Positions 6,020-13,675 are shown, counted from the first letter of the stretch. The stretch is DNA of 45,102 bases from Candidatus Nomurabacteria bacterium (GCA_943349725.1 CALQZP010000002.1:1-45102), one strand, 5' to 3'. Made by a program: numbers and translations. The notes: a model not told the origin generated them from the sequence alone.

Positions 6020-8284
6020 TCACTTCGCCACCGCCACTGCTTCGTCAAACGCAATAGAGAGGAGTTTGGACACTCCGCTTTTGTCCATGGTAACGCCGTA
6101 GATGACTCCGGCGCGGGACATCGTCTCGCGATTGTGCGTGATGAGGATAAGCTGTGAGTGTTTGGAAAGGTTCTCCACCATATCGCCATACTTCTTGGAG
6201 TTCGCCTCATCAAGTGCGGCGTCCGTTTCGTCAAGAATGATAAACGGCGGGGGTTTCACTTGCGACATCGCGAAGAGAAGCGCGATAGAGGTGAGAGCGC
6301 GCTCCCCACCCGAGAGCATCATCAGCGCTTTTATTTTCTTGCGCGGAAGGTTCACTTCAATGTCTATACCTGTTTCCTTTTCGGTGTCTTCGGGCACCGT
6401 TATTCCCTCCTCACTCGCGAGAAGGTCATCCATTTCCCTTCGTACTTTCTTCTCGGGCTTTGCGATCGAGAGTTTGGCCGAACCGCCCCCGAACATAAGG
6501 GAGAAATAATTCTGGAACTCTTTGTTTATCTTTAGAATACCGCCACGAAACTCCTCGTCGAGCTTCATAGAGAGCTCAGTGATAAGTTCACGAAGCGTCT
6601 CGGCGCTCTTCTCAAGGTCTGCAAGTTCGCGCGCGAGAAACTGGTCTCGCTCCGTCGCCTCCTCAAACTCCTTGAGGACTTCCGCTCCGCTTCCCCCGCC
6701 GGCATCTTCAATGCGAATTTTAAGCTTCTCTACTCTTCGTCGTCGCTCTTCTTGTTTTATCCGATCTTCAGACGTACTCGTCTGAAGATTTAGGACAGTA
6801 CCCGATTCATCTTTTACCTCCGCCTTTTCATACTCCATAAGTTCTCTCCCGACGAGAAGTATTCCCTCGGTCAGTTCTCGCTTGAAATCCCCTTCCAAAT
6901 GTTCAAGCTCGGAGTGCCTCACCCGAAGCGCGGTGAGCGTTCCGTGAAGCTCATTTTGGCGAGCCATAATGCGAAATACTTCCTTCTCCGCGTCACGACT
7001 TGAATCTTTTTCCTTCTCAATATCCAAGCGGAGTTTCTTTTCATCCTGCGCGACTTCCCCTTCAGCGTGCTGAATTTCGGAGAGCTTCTTTTCCGCCCCT
7101 TGTTTCTTTTCGCGAAGCGAGGCAATCTCCCGTTCAAAACCCTCGATACTCGGGTTTTTCTTTTGACGATATTTATCCAAAAGTCCGCCAAGAGCGTGCT
7201 TCACCGTTTCAAACGCTCGCTTCAACAGACCAATGTCTTCGCTCGTAAACGCCTGATCCACCTCCTTTGCAATGGACTCCACTTCGGAAATCGGGATAAG
7301 CGCTTCACTTACTTTTGCAGATTCCTGTGTGCTCTTCATACGCTCCGTGGACGCTATCTCACCCTCAAGCCGTCCAATGTCACGGGAAATACTTTCACGC
7401 TCCCTGCGGAGGCCATTTAAGCGCTCCTCAACCGCAATGACCGCCTTGGTCTTTGCATCCGCTCCGTGCGTTTCTTCCAAAATCTTTTTTGATGCGGAAA
7501 GTTTCTGTTCCAAATCGGCAAGCTCCGCTTTCGGCGAGCGTTCTTCATCGGATATCTTTTGTTTGGTGTGGGTGAGATAGGTATGCTCGCGTTTCAAATA
7601 CTCCGCGTAAAGCGAGCGGAGTTCTTCCTTGAGCAGTTTGGTCTTTTCCACCTTCTCCACCTGCTTTTTGAGAAAGGCGATATGCGGAGCAATCTCACGG
7701 CGCAGTGACCCCACCTGCTTCATATTTTCCTCGGTCTTTAGAAGTTTCCGTTCCGACTCCTCGCGCTTCCACTCAAATATCTTGAGACCAAGTGCATCCT
7801 CAATCATCTCGCGTCGCTCGCGCATATTGGCGTTCAGTATCCTGTCCGCTTCGCCTTGCGAAATAATGTGATGTCCCGACGCTCCAATATGCGCGCCCGA
7901 AAGGAGCTCTACAATATCGCGAAGCCGAACGGGTGAGCCGTTCACGAGATATTCGCTTCCCGCGTCGCGATAGATAACGCGTTCAATCGTTACTTCATCT
8001 ACATCAAGATTGAGCAATCGTTTTCGGTTATCAAACACGAGCTTTACCGACGCGCGGTTTGAGCGTCCTACTTCGGGGGAACCGTTCCAGATGAGGTCCT
8101 CGGTGCGCTTCCCGCGCATACTCTTGATGGACTGCTCGCCGAGTACAAAGCGAAATGCTTCGGCGGTATTGCTCTTCCCGCTTCCGTTTGGCCCCACGAT
8201 GCCCGTGATGGGCGTGTTGAAAGAGAGTTCGGTCTTCTTGGCGAACGATTTGAAACCGATGAGTTCTAGGCTTTTGAGATACAT
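6020..8284 (-). CDS. smc: SMC-like chromosome segregation ATPase, compact form
   Basis: A 754-aa ABC-type ATPase for chromosome organisation, much shorter than canonical SMC (about 1,150-1,200 aa). The N-terminus has Walker A (G-P-N-G-S-G-K-S, residues 31-38) and the S-Q-G-E-A-D-R-I-L segment. The C-terminus has the signature M-L-S-G-G-E-R-A-L-T and Walker B (F-I-I-L-D-E-T-D-A-A-L-D). Between them are two heptad-rich coiled-coil stretches. At the midpoint, where the glycine-rich hinge should be, I see only a short helical stretch (about residues 335-375) without the hinge glycines and without a CxxC zinc hook. Dimerisation would therefore have to occur differently. No ScpA or ScpB lies nearby. 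Confidence 0.85.
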   Translation of the reverse strand: MYLKSLELIGFKSFAKKTELSFNTPITGIVGPNGSGKSNTAEAFRFVLGEQSIKSMRGKRTEDLIWNGSPEVGRSNRASVKLVFDNRKRLLNLDVDEVTIERVIYRDAGSEYLVNGSPVRLRDIVELLSGAHIGASGHHIISQGEADRILNANMRERREMIEDALGLKIFEWKREESERKLLKTEENMKQVGSLRREIAPHIAFLKKQVEKVEKTKLLKEELRSLYAEYLKREHTYLTHTKQKISDEERSPKAELADLEQKLSASKKILEETHGADAKTKAVIAVEERLNGLRRERESISRDIGRLEGEIASTERMKSTQESAKVSEALIPISEVESIAKEVDQAFTSEDIGLLKRAFETVKHALGGLLDKYRQKKNPSIEGFEREIASLREKKQGAEKKLSEIQHAEGEVAQDEKKLRLDIEKEKDSSRDAEKEVFRIMARQNELHGTLTALRVRHSELEHLEGDFKRELTEGILLVGRELMEYEKAEVKDESGTVLNLQTSTSEDRIKQEERRRRVEKLKIRIEDAGGGSGAEVLKEFEEATERDQFLARELADLEKSAETLRELITELSMKLDEEFRGGILKINKEFQNYFSLMFGGGSAKLSIAKPEKKVRREMDDLLASEEGITVPEDTEKETGIDIEVNLPRKKIKALMMLSGGERALTSIALLFAMSQVKPPPFIILDETDAALDEANSKKYGDMVENLSKHSQLILITHNRETMSRAGVIYGVTMDKSGVSKLLSIAFDEAVAVAK

Positions 8285-8292
8285 AGTTGTTT

Positions 8293-8350
8293 GTCATTCC
8301 AGCGCTGTGCCCTCCGTAGCTTCTTAGCGAAGGAGGGAGGCTGGAATCCA
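8293..8350. repeat. Nested inverted repeat at the 5' side of smc
   Basis: Outer arms GTCATTCCAGC / GCTGGAATCC enclose CCCTCCGTAGCTTCTTAGCGAAGGAGGG. It is the inverted counterpart of 5929-5987, so smc lies between two oppositely oriented family members. It occupies the 5' flank of smc, where the promoter would be expected. Confidence 0.8.
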
Positions 8351-8392
8351 AGTTCATGGAAAAAGACAGGTAAAGTATAGCTTTTTCAATGC

Positions 8393-8424
8393 AATAAAAA
8401 AAGCGCCGTAGATTACAGCGCTTT
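8393..8424 (-). terminator. Terminator after the frameshifted small gene
   Basis: On the minus strand AAAGCGC and GCGCTTT form a 7-bp stem with an 11-base loop, followed by TTTTTTATT. It lies about 28 bases after the stop codon at 8452. Confidence 0.8.
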
Positions 8425-8451
8425 ACCTGGATTCGTTGCCTCAGCCTGAAG

Positions 8452-8846
8452 TTACAAATTTTCCCCCGTTTGAACGCGGAGAACATCTATCATCGGACCG
8501 GCTTTACGTGTGCTCTCGACGAGCCACCGCTCCCACAGTTCGGGGGTGCAGACGTTCGTCATGTCGAGATTGGCGATTTCTGGGAGCTGCTTCTTGAGTT
8601 CGGGTATTACCTTTTCTCTTGTGAAGGTTACCAGTACTTCATAAGCGAAGTCCCCCCACAGACCAAACATGTGTCGGCGAGACTAAGAAGGTCAGACATC
8701 TTAAATTCAGAGTCCGCGGCGTTAACCCCGATCGCAATATCGATATAAATCAGGTTGAGGATGAGCCGTGTGGGGAAAGATCGTACAGGAGGTTTCATTT
8801 CATTAACTACTTTCTCATGGGCCTCGGAAACATATCCGTATGGCAA
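8452..8846 (-). pseudogene. Unknown small protein split by a frameshift in a G6 run
   Basis: Two overlapping frames give one plausible protein of about 130 aa if the frame shifts by one base at the G run (plus-strand C run 8652-8657). The upstream part ends S-L-A-D-T-C-L-V-C-G-G. The downstream part continues D-F-A-Y-E-V-L-V-T-F-T-R and ends L-R-V-Q-T-G-E-N-L. An internal repeat or membrane segment is not evident, and I do not recognise the family. The start is uncertain (TTG at 8846 or an ATG about 17 codons in). A sequencing error in the homopolymer, real decay or ribosomal slippage would all fit. The terminator at 8393-8424 supports this having been a real gene. Confidence 0.45.
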
Positions 8847-8934
8847 TGCTTTTGTTGTGGTGAACTAATGCGAACGACATCCGCCGCCCGCTTCACCTCA
8901 CCGCACACTACAACGAAAAACAGCAAACTTTTCA

Positions 8935-8976
8935 AATTACCCCAAGTAACACCGATAGGCGCTACTTGGAGTAATT
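8935..8976. repeat. Palindrome downstream of PaaX-like gene A
   Basis: Arms AATTACCCCAAGTA / TACTTGGAGTAATT (one mismatch) surround the 14-base loop ACACCGATAGGCGC. It is the partner of 9603-9644, in the same orientation, with the loop almost identical. One arm position differs between copies by a compensatory pair (C-G here, T-A there). Confidence 0.9.
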
Positions 8977-8988
8977 AGCGAATGAGCG

Positions 8989-9597
8989 CTAGATAGGCTT
9001 TTTGAGATTGAACCGAAGAAGGAGCTCGGCTTCATTGGTGATGTGTGTCATAACACCGTATCGCACATAGCGCCCTACTTCAAAAAAGTTTGAGATGAAA
9101 TCGACTTCATCCGCACACGAGAATGGATGAATGTAGACTGACTTTTGACATTGAAAGAAACCGAGGGCAAGGAGTTTGTCTCGGAGAGAAAGTCGAGCGG
9201 TCTTGTACTTCTCGGGGATATCAAAGATTACCATGTGCCAGAGCCCATCCCACACTTCGGGAACCTTGACTTCCATTCTGCTGAAATTGAATGTGATAAC
9301 GCGCTTCTTCCCTTTTTCGGTTAAGACAGCCGTTATCGTACCATCCTCGTTTTCGGTCATGGAAACTAAACGGTCTGTGTAGAACTCACGGATAATTCGC
9401 GAGAGGTATGTACGCTCAACATCTTTCCACTCATCCGCAAGTTCTCCCAAAATACGAAACTGTTTTGGAAGCGTACCAGCAAAGGAAAGTGCGACACCCG
9501 CCTGAAGTAGCAAAAGAATCTTCATTTTTGTCGGGCTATAGATTCGTTTCGCCCCTTTCTTCTTCTTTTTCCTGTCTCGTTGCAGAGATATCACCAT
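8989..9597 (-). CDS. PaaX-like regulator with Cas2-like C-terminal domain (A)
   Basis: A 202-aa protein of the PaaX-type repressor class. The N-terminus is lysine-rich (D-R-K-K-K-K-K-G), followed by a winged-helix-like region (about residues 40-95). The C-terminal domain begins W-D-G-L-W-H-M-V-I-F-D-I-P-E and continues L-G-F-F-Q-C-Q-K-S-V-Y-I-H-P, the ferredoxin-like PaaX middle domain related in fold to Cas2. There is no CRISPR array or other cas gene here, so a CRISPR role is unlikely. I placed the start at the ATG at 9597, six bases after a perfect -10. A longer GTG frame would begin inside the palindrome. The gene probably represses itself through that palindrome. Confidence 0.75.
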   Translation of the reverse strand: MVISLQRDRKKKKKGAKRIYSPTKMKILLLLQAGVALSFAGTLPKQFRILGELADEWKDVERTYLSRIIREFYTDRLVSMTENEDGTITAVLTEKGKKRVITFNFSRMEVKVPEVWDGLWHMVIFDIPEKYKTARLSLRDKLLALGFFQCQKSVYIHPFSCADEVDFISNFFEVGRYVRYGVMTHITNEAELLLRFNLKKPI

Positions 9598-9602
9598 GTA
9601 CG

Positions 9603-9644
9603 AATTATACCAAGTAACACCGATAGGCACTACTTGGTATAATT
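9603..9644 (-). promoter_or_regulatory. Palindrome overlapping the promoter of PaaX-like gene A
   Basis: Perfect 14-bp arms (AATTATACCAAGTA / TACTTGGTATAATT) surround ACACCGATAGGCAC. The arm nearest the gene supplies the extended -10 TGGTATAAT (TATAAT at 9604-9609), which ends six bases before the ATG at 9597. A protein bound to the palindrome would block the promoter. The symmetric arm gives a second TATAAT facing rnc. Confidence 0.8.
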
Positions 9645-9681
9645 ATCTTGACAAGTTGATCTGCCAATTGACCCGCGGAAA

Positions 9682-10371
9682 CTATTCCCAGTTTTTGGCT
9701 TCAAGTCCGCGCTTCGCTGCTTCTTGCTCGGCTTCCTGCTTTGACTTCCCTTCTCCTTCGGCAACTTTTTCCTTTCCGAGGAAAACGGCTACGGTAAATT
9801 TCTTGTCATGATCGGGTCCCTCGGCACTTACGGTTGCATAGGAAGGAGTGACGCCGACAATTTCCTGCGCTTTTTCCTGGAAATGACTTTTCGCGTCAAG
9901 CCACATCTTCTTGTGCACAATATCGTCGATGAGTTTGAAAATATGTTTGCTGACAAAAAGCTTGGTCACCTCGTACCCCCCATCAAGATAGAGCGCGCCG
10001 ATAAACGCTTCAATAGTGTTCGCGAGAATGACCTGACGCGCGCGACCGGTATCTTTGGTCTCTCCGCGGGAAAGCAGAAGAAAGTCATTCATTCCCAATC
10101 CCTCCGCCACTCCTGCGAGCGTAACCGCATTCACGAGTGCGGAGCGGTACGAGGTCAGGTCACCTTCGTCCTTGTCGGGGTATTTCCCGTATAGATATTC
10201 GGTTACGATAAGCTCCAGCACCGCATCGCCGAGGAACTCAAGACGCTCGTTGTGTTCCATTCCGCTCTTTCGGTTCTCGTTCAAATAAGAACGATGCGTG
10301 AAGGCAGTACGCAACAGAGTCTTATCCTTAAAGGTAATACCGAGGTGTTTCTCAAAACTGCTAAAATCCAT
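9682..10371 (-). CDS. rnc: Ribonuclease III
   Basis: A double-strand-specific endoribonuclease of 229 aa that matures rRNA and regulates mRNAs. The catalytic domain holds the signature E-R-L-E-F-L-G-D-A-V-L-E-L-I with the metal-binding Glu and Asp, and A-N-T-I-E-A-F-I-G-A-L-Y-L-D-G-G. A dsRNA-binding domain follows (about residues 155-227, starting D-A-K-S-H-F-Q-E-K). I chose the start M-D-F-S-S-F-E-K because the in-frame extension upstream reads into repeat sequence. The gene is followed by the PaaX-like module and preceded by nusB-nudix on the same strand. Confidence 0.95.
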   Translation of the reverse strand: MDFSSFEKHLGITFKDKTLLRTAFTHRSYLNENRKSGMEHNERLEFLGDAVLELIVTEYLYGKYPDKDEGDLTSYRSALVNAVTLAGVAEGLGMNDFLLLSRGETKDTGRARQVILANTIEAFIGALYLDGGYEVTKLFVSKHIFKLIDDIVHKKMWLDAKSHFQEKAQEIVGVTPSYATVSAEGPDHDKKFTVAVFLGKEKVAEGEGKSKQEAEQEAAKRGLEAKNWE

Positions 10372-10392
10372 ACGCTTCGCACTCGACACGAA

Positions 10393-10475
10393 TATACCAA
10401 GGGGAGACTCGAATGACACGAATAAAATACAACTATTGGATTTTATTCGTGTAATTCGCTCTTAGATTCGTGTCA
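10393..10475. repeat. ATTCGTGT-word inverted repeat upstream of rnc
   Basis: The word ATTCGTGT or its complement ACACGAAT occurs four times. ACACGAATAAAAT and ATTTTATTCGTGT form a perfect 13-bp stem, and GAATGACACGAAT pairs with the outer ATTCGTGTCATT. It fills the rnc-nusB gap. Confidence 0.8.
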
Positions 10476-10486
10476 TTAGTGTCGTG

Positions 10487-11395
10487 TTATTTTTTTAATA
10501 ATAAATTGATTGCCTTAGTAACAATAGGAAGAATATCTTCGTAAAAATTAAGCTCTAGGATATCTCCTAATTTAAACCATCTCGCGTCATCAAGACCTCC
10601 CTTTTTCTCGAGTGTCAGCGATACAAATTTTGCCTCTCCAAGGAAATAATGTACCTGTTTGCGAAGCTTTCCCAACTCGGGGTCGGACGCCACATACTCA
10701 TTCGAGCCCAGGTCCTCTCCAATAACGATATCAATTCCTATTTCTTCTTTAATTTCACGTATAGTTCCTTCCTCAACCGTTTCGTCGGCAATACTCGGAT
10801 TATCTCCAATTTTTCCTTTAGAAAGCGTCCAGTGTCCAAAAATATCGTGCACCAGAGCAAGGTATATATCCTTCCCATCGCGAGCGTACACTACCGCGCC
10901 ACCAAGTCTTTTTATCGGCATCTTCTCAAACGGCACGTCTACTTTCTTTTTGCGGGGAGCCGCTTCCTTGCCCGGCTCACCGAGCTCTTTGTATATGGAA
11001 CCGAGCACGCCGTTCACAAACTTACCACTATTATCTCCACCGAAGGTCTTGGCGAGTTCAATCGCTTCATTGATGGCGACCTTCGCGGGAACCTCCTCTT
11101 TGTCGGCAAACAAAAGCTCAAAAAGCCCAAGACGGAGCACGTTGCGGTCTATCGGTGATATCTTTTCTATCGGCCAATCGGGAGCGGCCTTGCCGATAAT
11201 ACGGTCAAGGTCTTCACGCTTGGAAAGAACGTGCGAAAGGAGCTCGTCCAAGAAATCGGAGTCGGTGAGACCTGGCGCAAATTCGTCAATGTTACGTTTG
11301 AGGAGAACCGCGGCACGCTCAACTGGCAACTTTCTAAAATCCCACTCGTAGAGGGTTTGGAGAACGATTGACCTTGCAAGGTGCCTGTTGGCCAT
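10487..11395 (-). CDS. nusB: NusB-Nudix hydrolase fusion
   Basis: A 302-aa two-domain protein. Residues 1-142 are NusB (A-R-S-I-V-L-Q-T-L-Y-E-W-D-F, then I-D-R-N-V-L-R-L-G-L-F-E-L and P-A-K-V-A-I-N-E-A-I-E-L-A-K), the antitermination/rRNA-transcription factor that pairs with ribosomal protein S10. After a lysine-rich linker, residues about 155-302 form a Nudix domain with R-E-I-K-E-E-I-G-I and the upstream Glu at the expected seven-residue spacing. The Gly-to-Glu spacing is seven rather than five residues, a small departure from the canonical box. The Nudix part probably hydrolyses a nucleoside-diphosphate-linked compound; its substrate is unknown. One open frame crosses both domains with no stop. 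Confidence 0.9.
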   Translation of the reverse strand: MANRHLARSIVLQTLYEWDFRKLPVERAAVLLKRNIDEFAPGLTDSDFLDELLSHVLSKREDLDRIIGKAAPDWPIEKISPIDRNVLRLGLFELLFADKEEVPAKVAINEAIELAKTFGGDNSGKFVNGVLGSIYKELGEPGKEAAPRKKKVDVPFEKMPIKRLGGAVVYARDGKDIYLALVHDIFGHWTLSKGKIGDNPSIADETVEEGTIREIKEEIGIDIVIGEDLGSNEYVASDPELGKLRKQVHYFLGEAKFVSLTLEKKGGLDDARWFKLGDILELNFYEDILPIVTKAINLLLKK

Positions 11396-11397
11396 AA

Positions 11398-11493
11398 AGA
11401 ACTGAATGATGAAGTCAGAATTAGGAAGTATGAGAAAAAACTGTTCACAGTCTTTTCGTGTTTAATTCATACTTCTTAATTCTTACTTCCGCT
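11398..11493. repeat. Heptad-periodic inverted repeat between nusB and rpmF
   Basis: GAACTGAATGATGAAGTCAGA... runs in seven-base steps, and TAATTCATACTTCTTAATTCTTACTTCC follows after about 35 bases in the opposite sense. The two sides are partly complementary, so the transcript could fold into a long irregular hairpin after rpmF. Confidence 0.7.
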
Positions 11494-11709
11494 TTTTGCG
11501 CGATCCTTCTGCTTCTTAAGCTTCTTGTCTATCTTCGCCTGTATATCAACAATAACCCGTCCACGGTACTTTCCGCAATGGGGACAAACGCTATGAGAGG
11601 GTCTCGGTTTCTTGCAGGAGTCACATACGGAAAAACTCGGCGCCACAAGCTTAAAATGTGAGCGCCTATTATTTCGGTGGGATTTCGTTGACCGCATTCG
11701 GACTACCAT
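11476..11709 (-). CDS. rpmF: 50S ribosomal protein bL32
   Basis: A 77-aa large-subunit protein. It has the basic N-terminus (M-R-S-T-K-S-H-R-N-N-R-R-S-H) and a zinc ribbon with C-D-S-C and C-P-H-C pairs. The C-terminus is extended and lysine-rich (I-D-K-K-L-K-K-Q-K-D-R). The start M-V-V-R-M-R-S was chosen for family length and because a full promoter ends seven bases upstream. The longer frame upstream runs through that promoter. Confidence 0.9.
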   Translation of the reverse strand: MVVRMRSTKSHRNNRRSHFKLVAPSFSVCDSCKKPRPSHSVCPHCGKYRGRVIVDIQAKIDKKLKKQKDRAKSGSKN

Positions 11710-11716
11710 AACCGCT

Positions 11717-11744
11717 AGTATATATGGTTTATACAGAAAATCAA
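11717..11744 (-). promoter_or_regulatory. Promoter of rpmF
   Basis: On the minus strand TTGATT, a 16-base spacer and TATACT are followed by seven bases and then the ATG. The predicted mRNA is leaderless. TATACTAGCGGT is shared with the dnaE promoter. Confidence 0.75.
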
Positions 11745-11799
11745 GAATACCGTTGGTTCCTGTGTACAAGGGGAAAATGACGCTCTACTTTCGCGGAAA

Positions 11800-11940
11800 T
11801 CCCAAATCCCAAATCATAAAATCCAAATCCCAAACAATCTCCAAATTCCAAACATCAAACCAAGACAGCACGAGTTTGAGCTTTTTGAATTTGAGTATTG
11901 GAGATTGTTTGGAGATTGGTGTTTGGAAATTGGAATTTTC
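11800..11940. repeat. AAATCCC heptamer inverted repeat over the rnhB 3' end
   Basis: The left arm is AAATCCC/AAATCAT/AAAATCC-type heptads. The right arm is the complementary TTGGAGATTGTTTGGAGATT words. The arms are about 55 bases each, and the right arm encodes the last 25 or so residues of RNase HII. Confidence 0.85.
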
Positions 11941-12535
11941 TTAAGAAGCTTTTTCGATGCACTTCCGACACGCCGTACTCTTGGAGTGCCTCATAATGCT
12001 TTCGGGTGCCGTATCCCTTGTGTTCCTCAAAACCGTACTCCGGAAATCGCTTCGCTAACCCGACCATATGCCTATCACGGCGCACCTTCGCGATAACAGA
12101 AGCCGTTGCGATGAGTGGTTCGTTTTCATCGCCATCTATAATGCTTTCCTGGAGTTGAAAAACGGCTGGAGCGCGAAGCGTGCCGTCAAGAAGTACGAAG
12201 CACTTCGCTGGGTGAACAGCGAGGTTGAATAGCACACGCGCAACCGCCAGATGAAGTGCCTTAGCCATCCCCTGCTGATCAATTGATGACGAATGTACAA
12301 ATGTCGTACTGAAACGACAACTCCCGCTCTCTGCAAGCGTCTCTATTTTTGAAAGCCAGCGTTCTCTTTCCGCAGACGAGAGTTGTTTTGAGTCGTGAAT
12401 ACCCCGCAGCGCTTTGAGCGTAACCGGGAGTTTCTTCCTCTCCACCAAAAAAGCACCGACACAGAGCGGTCCCGCCAAGGGCCCTCGCCCGACTTCATCA
12501 ATGCCGACAAGATAGTCAGGAGAAAACTCCGTCAT
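11855..12535 (-). CDS. rnhB: Ribonuclease HII
   Basis: A 226-aa endonuclease that removes ribonucleotides from RNA-DNA hybrids. The N-terminus has G-I-D-E-V-G-R-G-P-L-A-G-P with the catalytic Asp-Glu pair. The third and fourth acidic residues fall in V-L-L-D-G and in the I-A-T-A-S-V-I-A-K-V-R-R-D-R segment. E-E-H-K-G-Y-G-T follows. The normal protein would end near V-H-R-K-S-F. The extra tail (F-P-N-T-N-L-Q-T-I-S-N-T-Q-I-Q) is translated from a heptamer repeat that has replaced or displaced the original stop. Confidence 0.95.
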   Translation of the reverse strand: MTEFSPDYLVGIDEVGRGPLAGPLCVGAFLVERKKLPVTLKALRGIHDSKQLSSAERERWLSKIETLAESGSCRFSTTFVHSSSIDQQGMAKALHLAVARVLFNLAVHPAKCFVLLDGTLRAPAVFQLQESIIDGDENEPLIATASVIAKVRRDRHMVGLAKRFPEYGFEEHKGYGTRKHYEALQEYGVSEVHRKSFLRKFQFPNTNLQTISNTQIQKAQTRAVLV

Positions 12536-12586
12536 AATAAAAAGTTACTATATGAGTGATGTGCATAGATATCTAGTGAGAAAGAT

Positions 12587-13135
12587 TTATTTGGGACTAC
12601 AAAGACAGTAGTCTGCACGGGGTTGGGACGGATTGTTGTTACACCAATTTGTATTACCGCTTCCCCAAGTGATACGACAGGATGCACCAAAACCTACGTG
12701 CGAAGGATTGGGTGTTTCAAGTTCAGTGACTAAAAGTCCACCGAGAGTATTATCCGCATAATTATAATAACTATATTGAAGATTCTGCGGACCGTTCGGA
12801 GTAGGATGCACAGGAATTAACGAAAGAAATCCCTCATCCTTTAATTGCTGCGCCATATTTTTGAAATTATCGGTATGCGCTGGACCACCAGACGGGGGTA
12901 CATTTGCACCTTCGTTCGGGTGTTTACCATATTTATCATAGTACAATGATAAAGCTTTTTGAACCTGCCCGAGGTCAGAAATTCTTCGTGCATCCCTAGC
13001 CTTCATACGAGCCGAGTTGAGGGACGCGAAAACAATACTGGAGAGCATTCCGATAATGGCGATAACAACGAGAAGTTCTATGAGGGTAAATCCTCTTTGA
13101 AAATTAGGAGTGTTCATACGTTTGTAAAATTTCAT
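12587..13135 (-). CDS. Type IV pseudopilin (1)
   Basis: A prepilin-like secreted/surface protein of 182 aa. A short positive leader ends in R-G before the cleavage site, followed by F-T-L-I-E-L-L-V-V-I-A-I-I-G, the hydrophobic helix that packs in the pilus core. It continues M-L-S-S-I-V-F-A-S-L-N-S-A-R-M-K-A-R-D-A. The C-terminal globular part is rich in Asn, Pro, Gly and Tyr and has four late cysteines. The first ATG is used here; an internal ATG five codons on is also possible. It lies directly downstream of pseudopilin 2 in the same orientation. Confidence 0.9.
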   Translation of the reverse strand: MKFYKRMNTPNFQRGFTLIELLVVIAIIGMLSSIVFASLNSARMKARDARRISDLGQVQKALSLYYDKYGKHPNEGANVPPSGGPAHTDNFKNMAQQLKDEGFLSLIPVHPTPNGPQNLQYSYYNYADNTLGGLLVTELETPNPSHVGFGASCRITWGSGNTNWCNNNPSQPRADYCLCSPK

Positions 13136-13147
13136 ACATTTGTAAAA

Positions 13148-13675
13148 TTATGGGTTACCCCAACAACCAGGCTTCGCGGTGGGGTCACCTGCACCACCAC
13201 CATACGCATCATATTCACCTGTCGTACCACCACTTCCGGAACAAAGCCATTTGCCGTTGTTGAGCGGAACCATAATTGAATAGTACTTGTCGGAATTCCC
13301 CATTCCCTGTGAAAGCCAAAAAAGATAGGTGGGTCCTACGGTGTTTGCCGTTTTCACGTTGGCGACAATCTTATCGCAAATAGCTATTGCTTGTGCCCTA
13401 TATTTTGCATCAACCGACGCAAAGAAACCCGTGCATGTGGGAACACTTTGGGTTACCCACCCTTTATTCATTGTGTCGTAGCTTCCCGTGTCGTCATACA
13501 CAAGTTCAAGAATATTCCTCAGCTCCCTAACTTCTGCCCTAATGGTCGCGTCCTTTCCCTTTAGCCGAGCCGAATTGAGGGACGCAAACACAATACTGGA
13601 GAGCATTCCAATGATTGCGATAACGACAAGAAGTTCTATGAGGGTGAACCCGCGTTTATGAAAATATGAGTGCAT
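13148..13675 (-). CDS. Type IV pseudopilin (2)
   Basis: A 175-aa prepilin with leader M-H-S-Y-F-H-K-R-G, then F-T-L-I-E-L-L-V-V-I-A-I-I-G. The first 40 residues closely match pseudopilin 1, whereas the C-terminal domain is unrelated in detail (Gly/Ser-rich, with four cysteines and a final C-W-G-N-P). It is divergent from dnaE. On the minus strand an extended -10 TGGTATACT is visible upstream. Confidence 0.9.
   Translation of the reverse strand: MHSYFHKRGFTLIELLVVIAIIGMLSSIVFASLNSARLKGKDATIRAEVRELRNILELVYDDTGSYDTMNKGWVTQSVPTCTGFFASVDAKYRAQAIAICDKIVANVKTANTVGPTYLFWLSQGMGNSDKYYSIMVPLNNGKWLCSGSGGTTGEYDAYGGGAGDPTAKPGCWGNP

Larger units (their letters stand above)
8935..9644. mobile_element. Candidate palindrome-bracketed module A (PaaX/Cas2-like)
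   Basis: A 710-bp unit made of a palindrome, one gene and a matching palindrome. The downstream copy lies 12 bases after the stop codon, and the upstream copy contains the promoter. No target-site duplication is evident at the outer ends. Mobility is inference; the alternative is a doubled operator. Confidence 0.5.

Noticed and set aside
8989..9597. Possible CRISPR-Cas locus because of the Cas2-like domain
   Set aside because: No repeat-spacer array, cas1 or effector gene lies anywhere near. The domain order (winged helix, then Cas2-like fold) is that of PaaX-type regulators.
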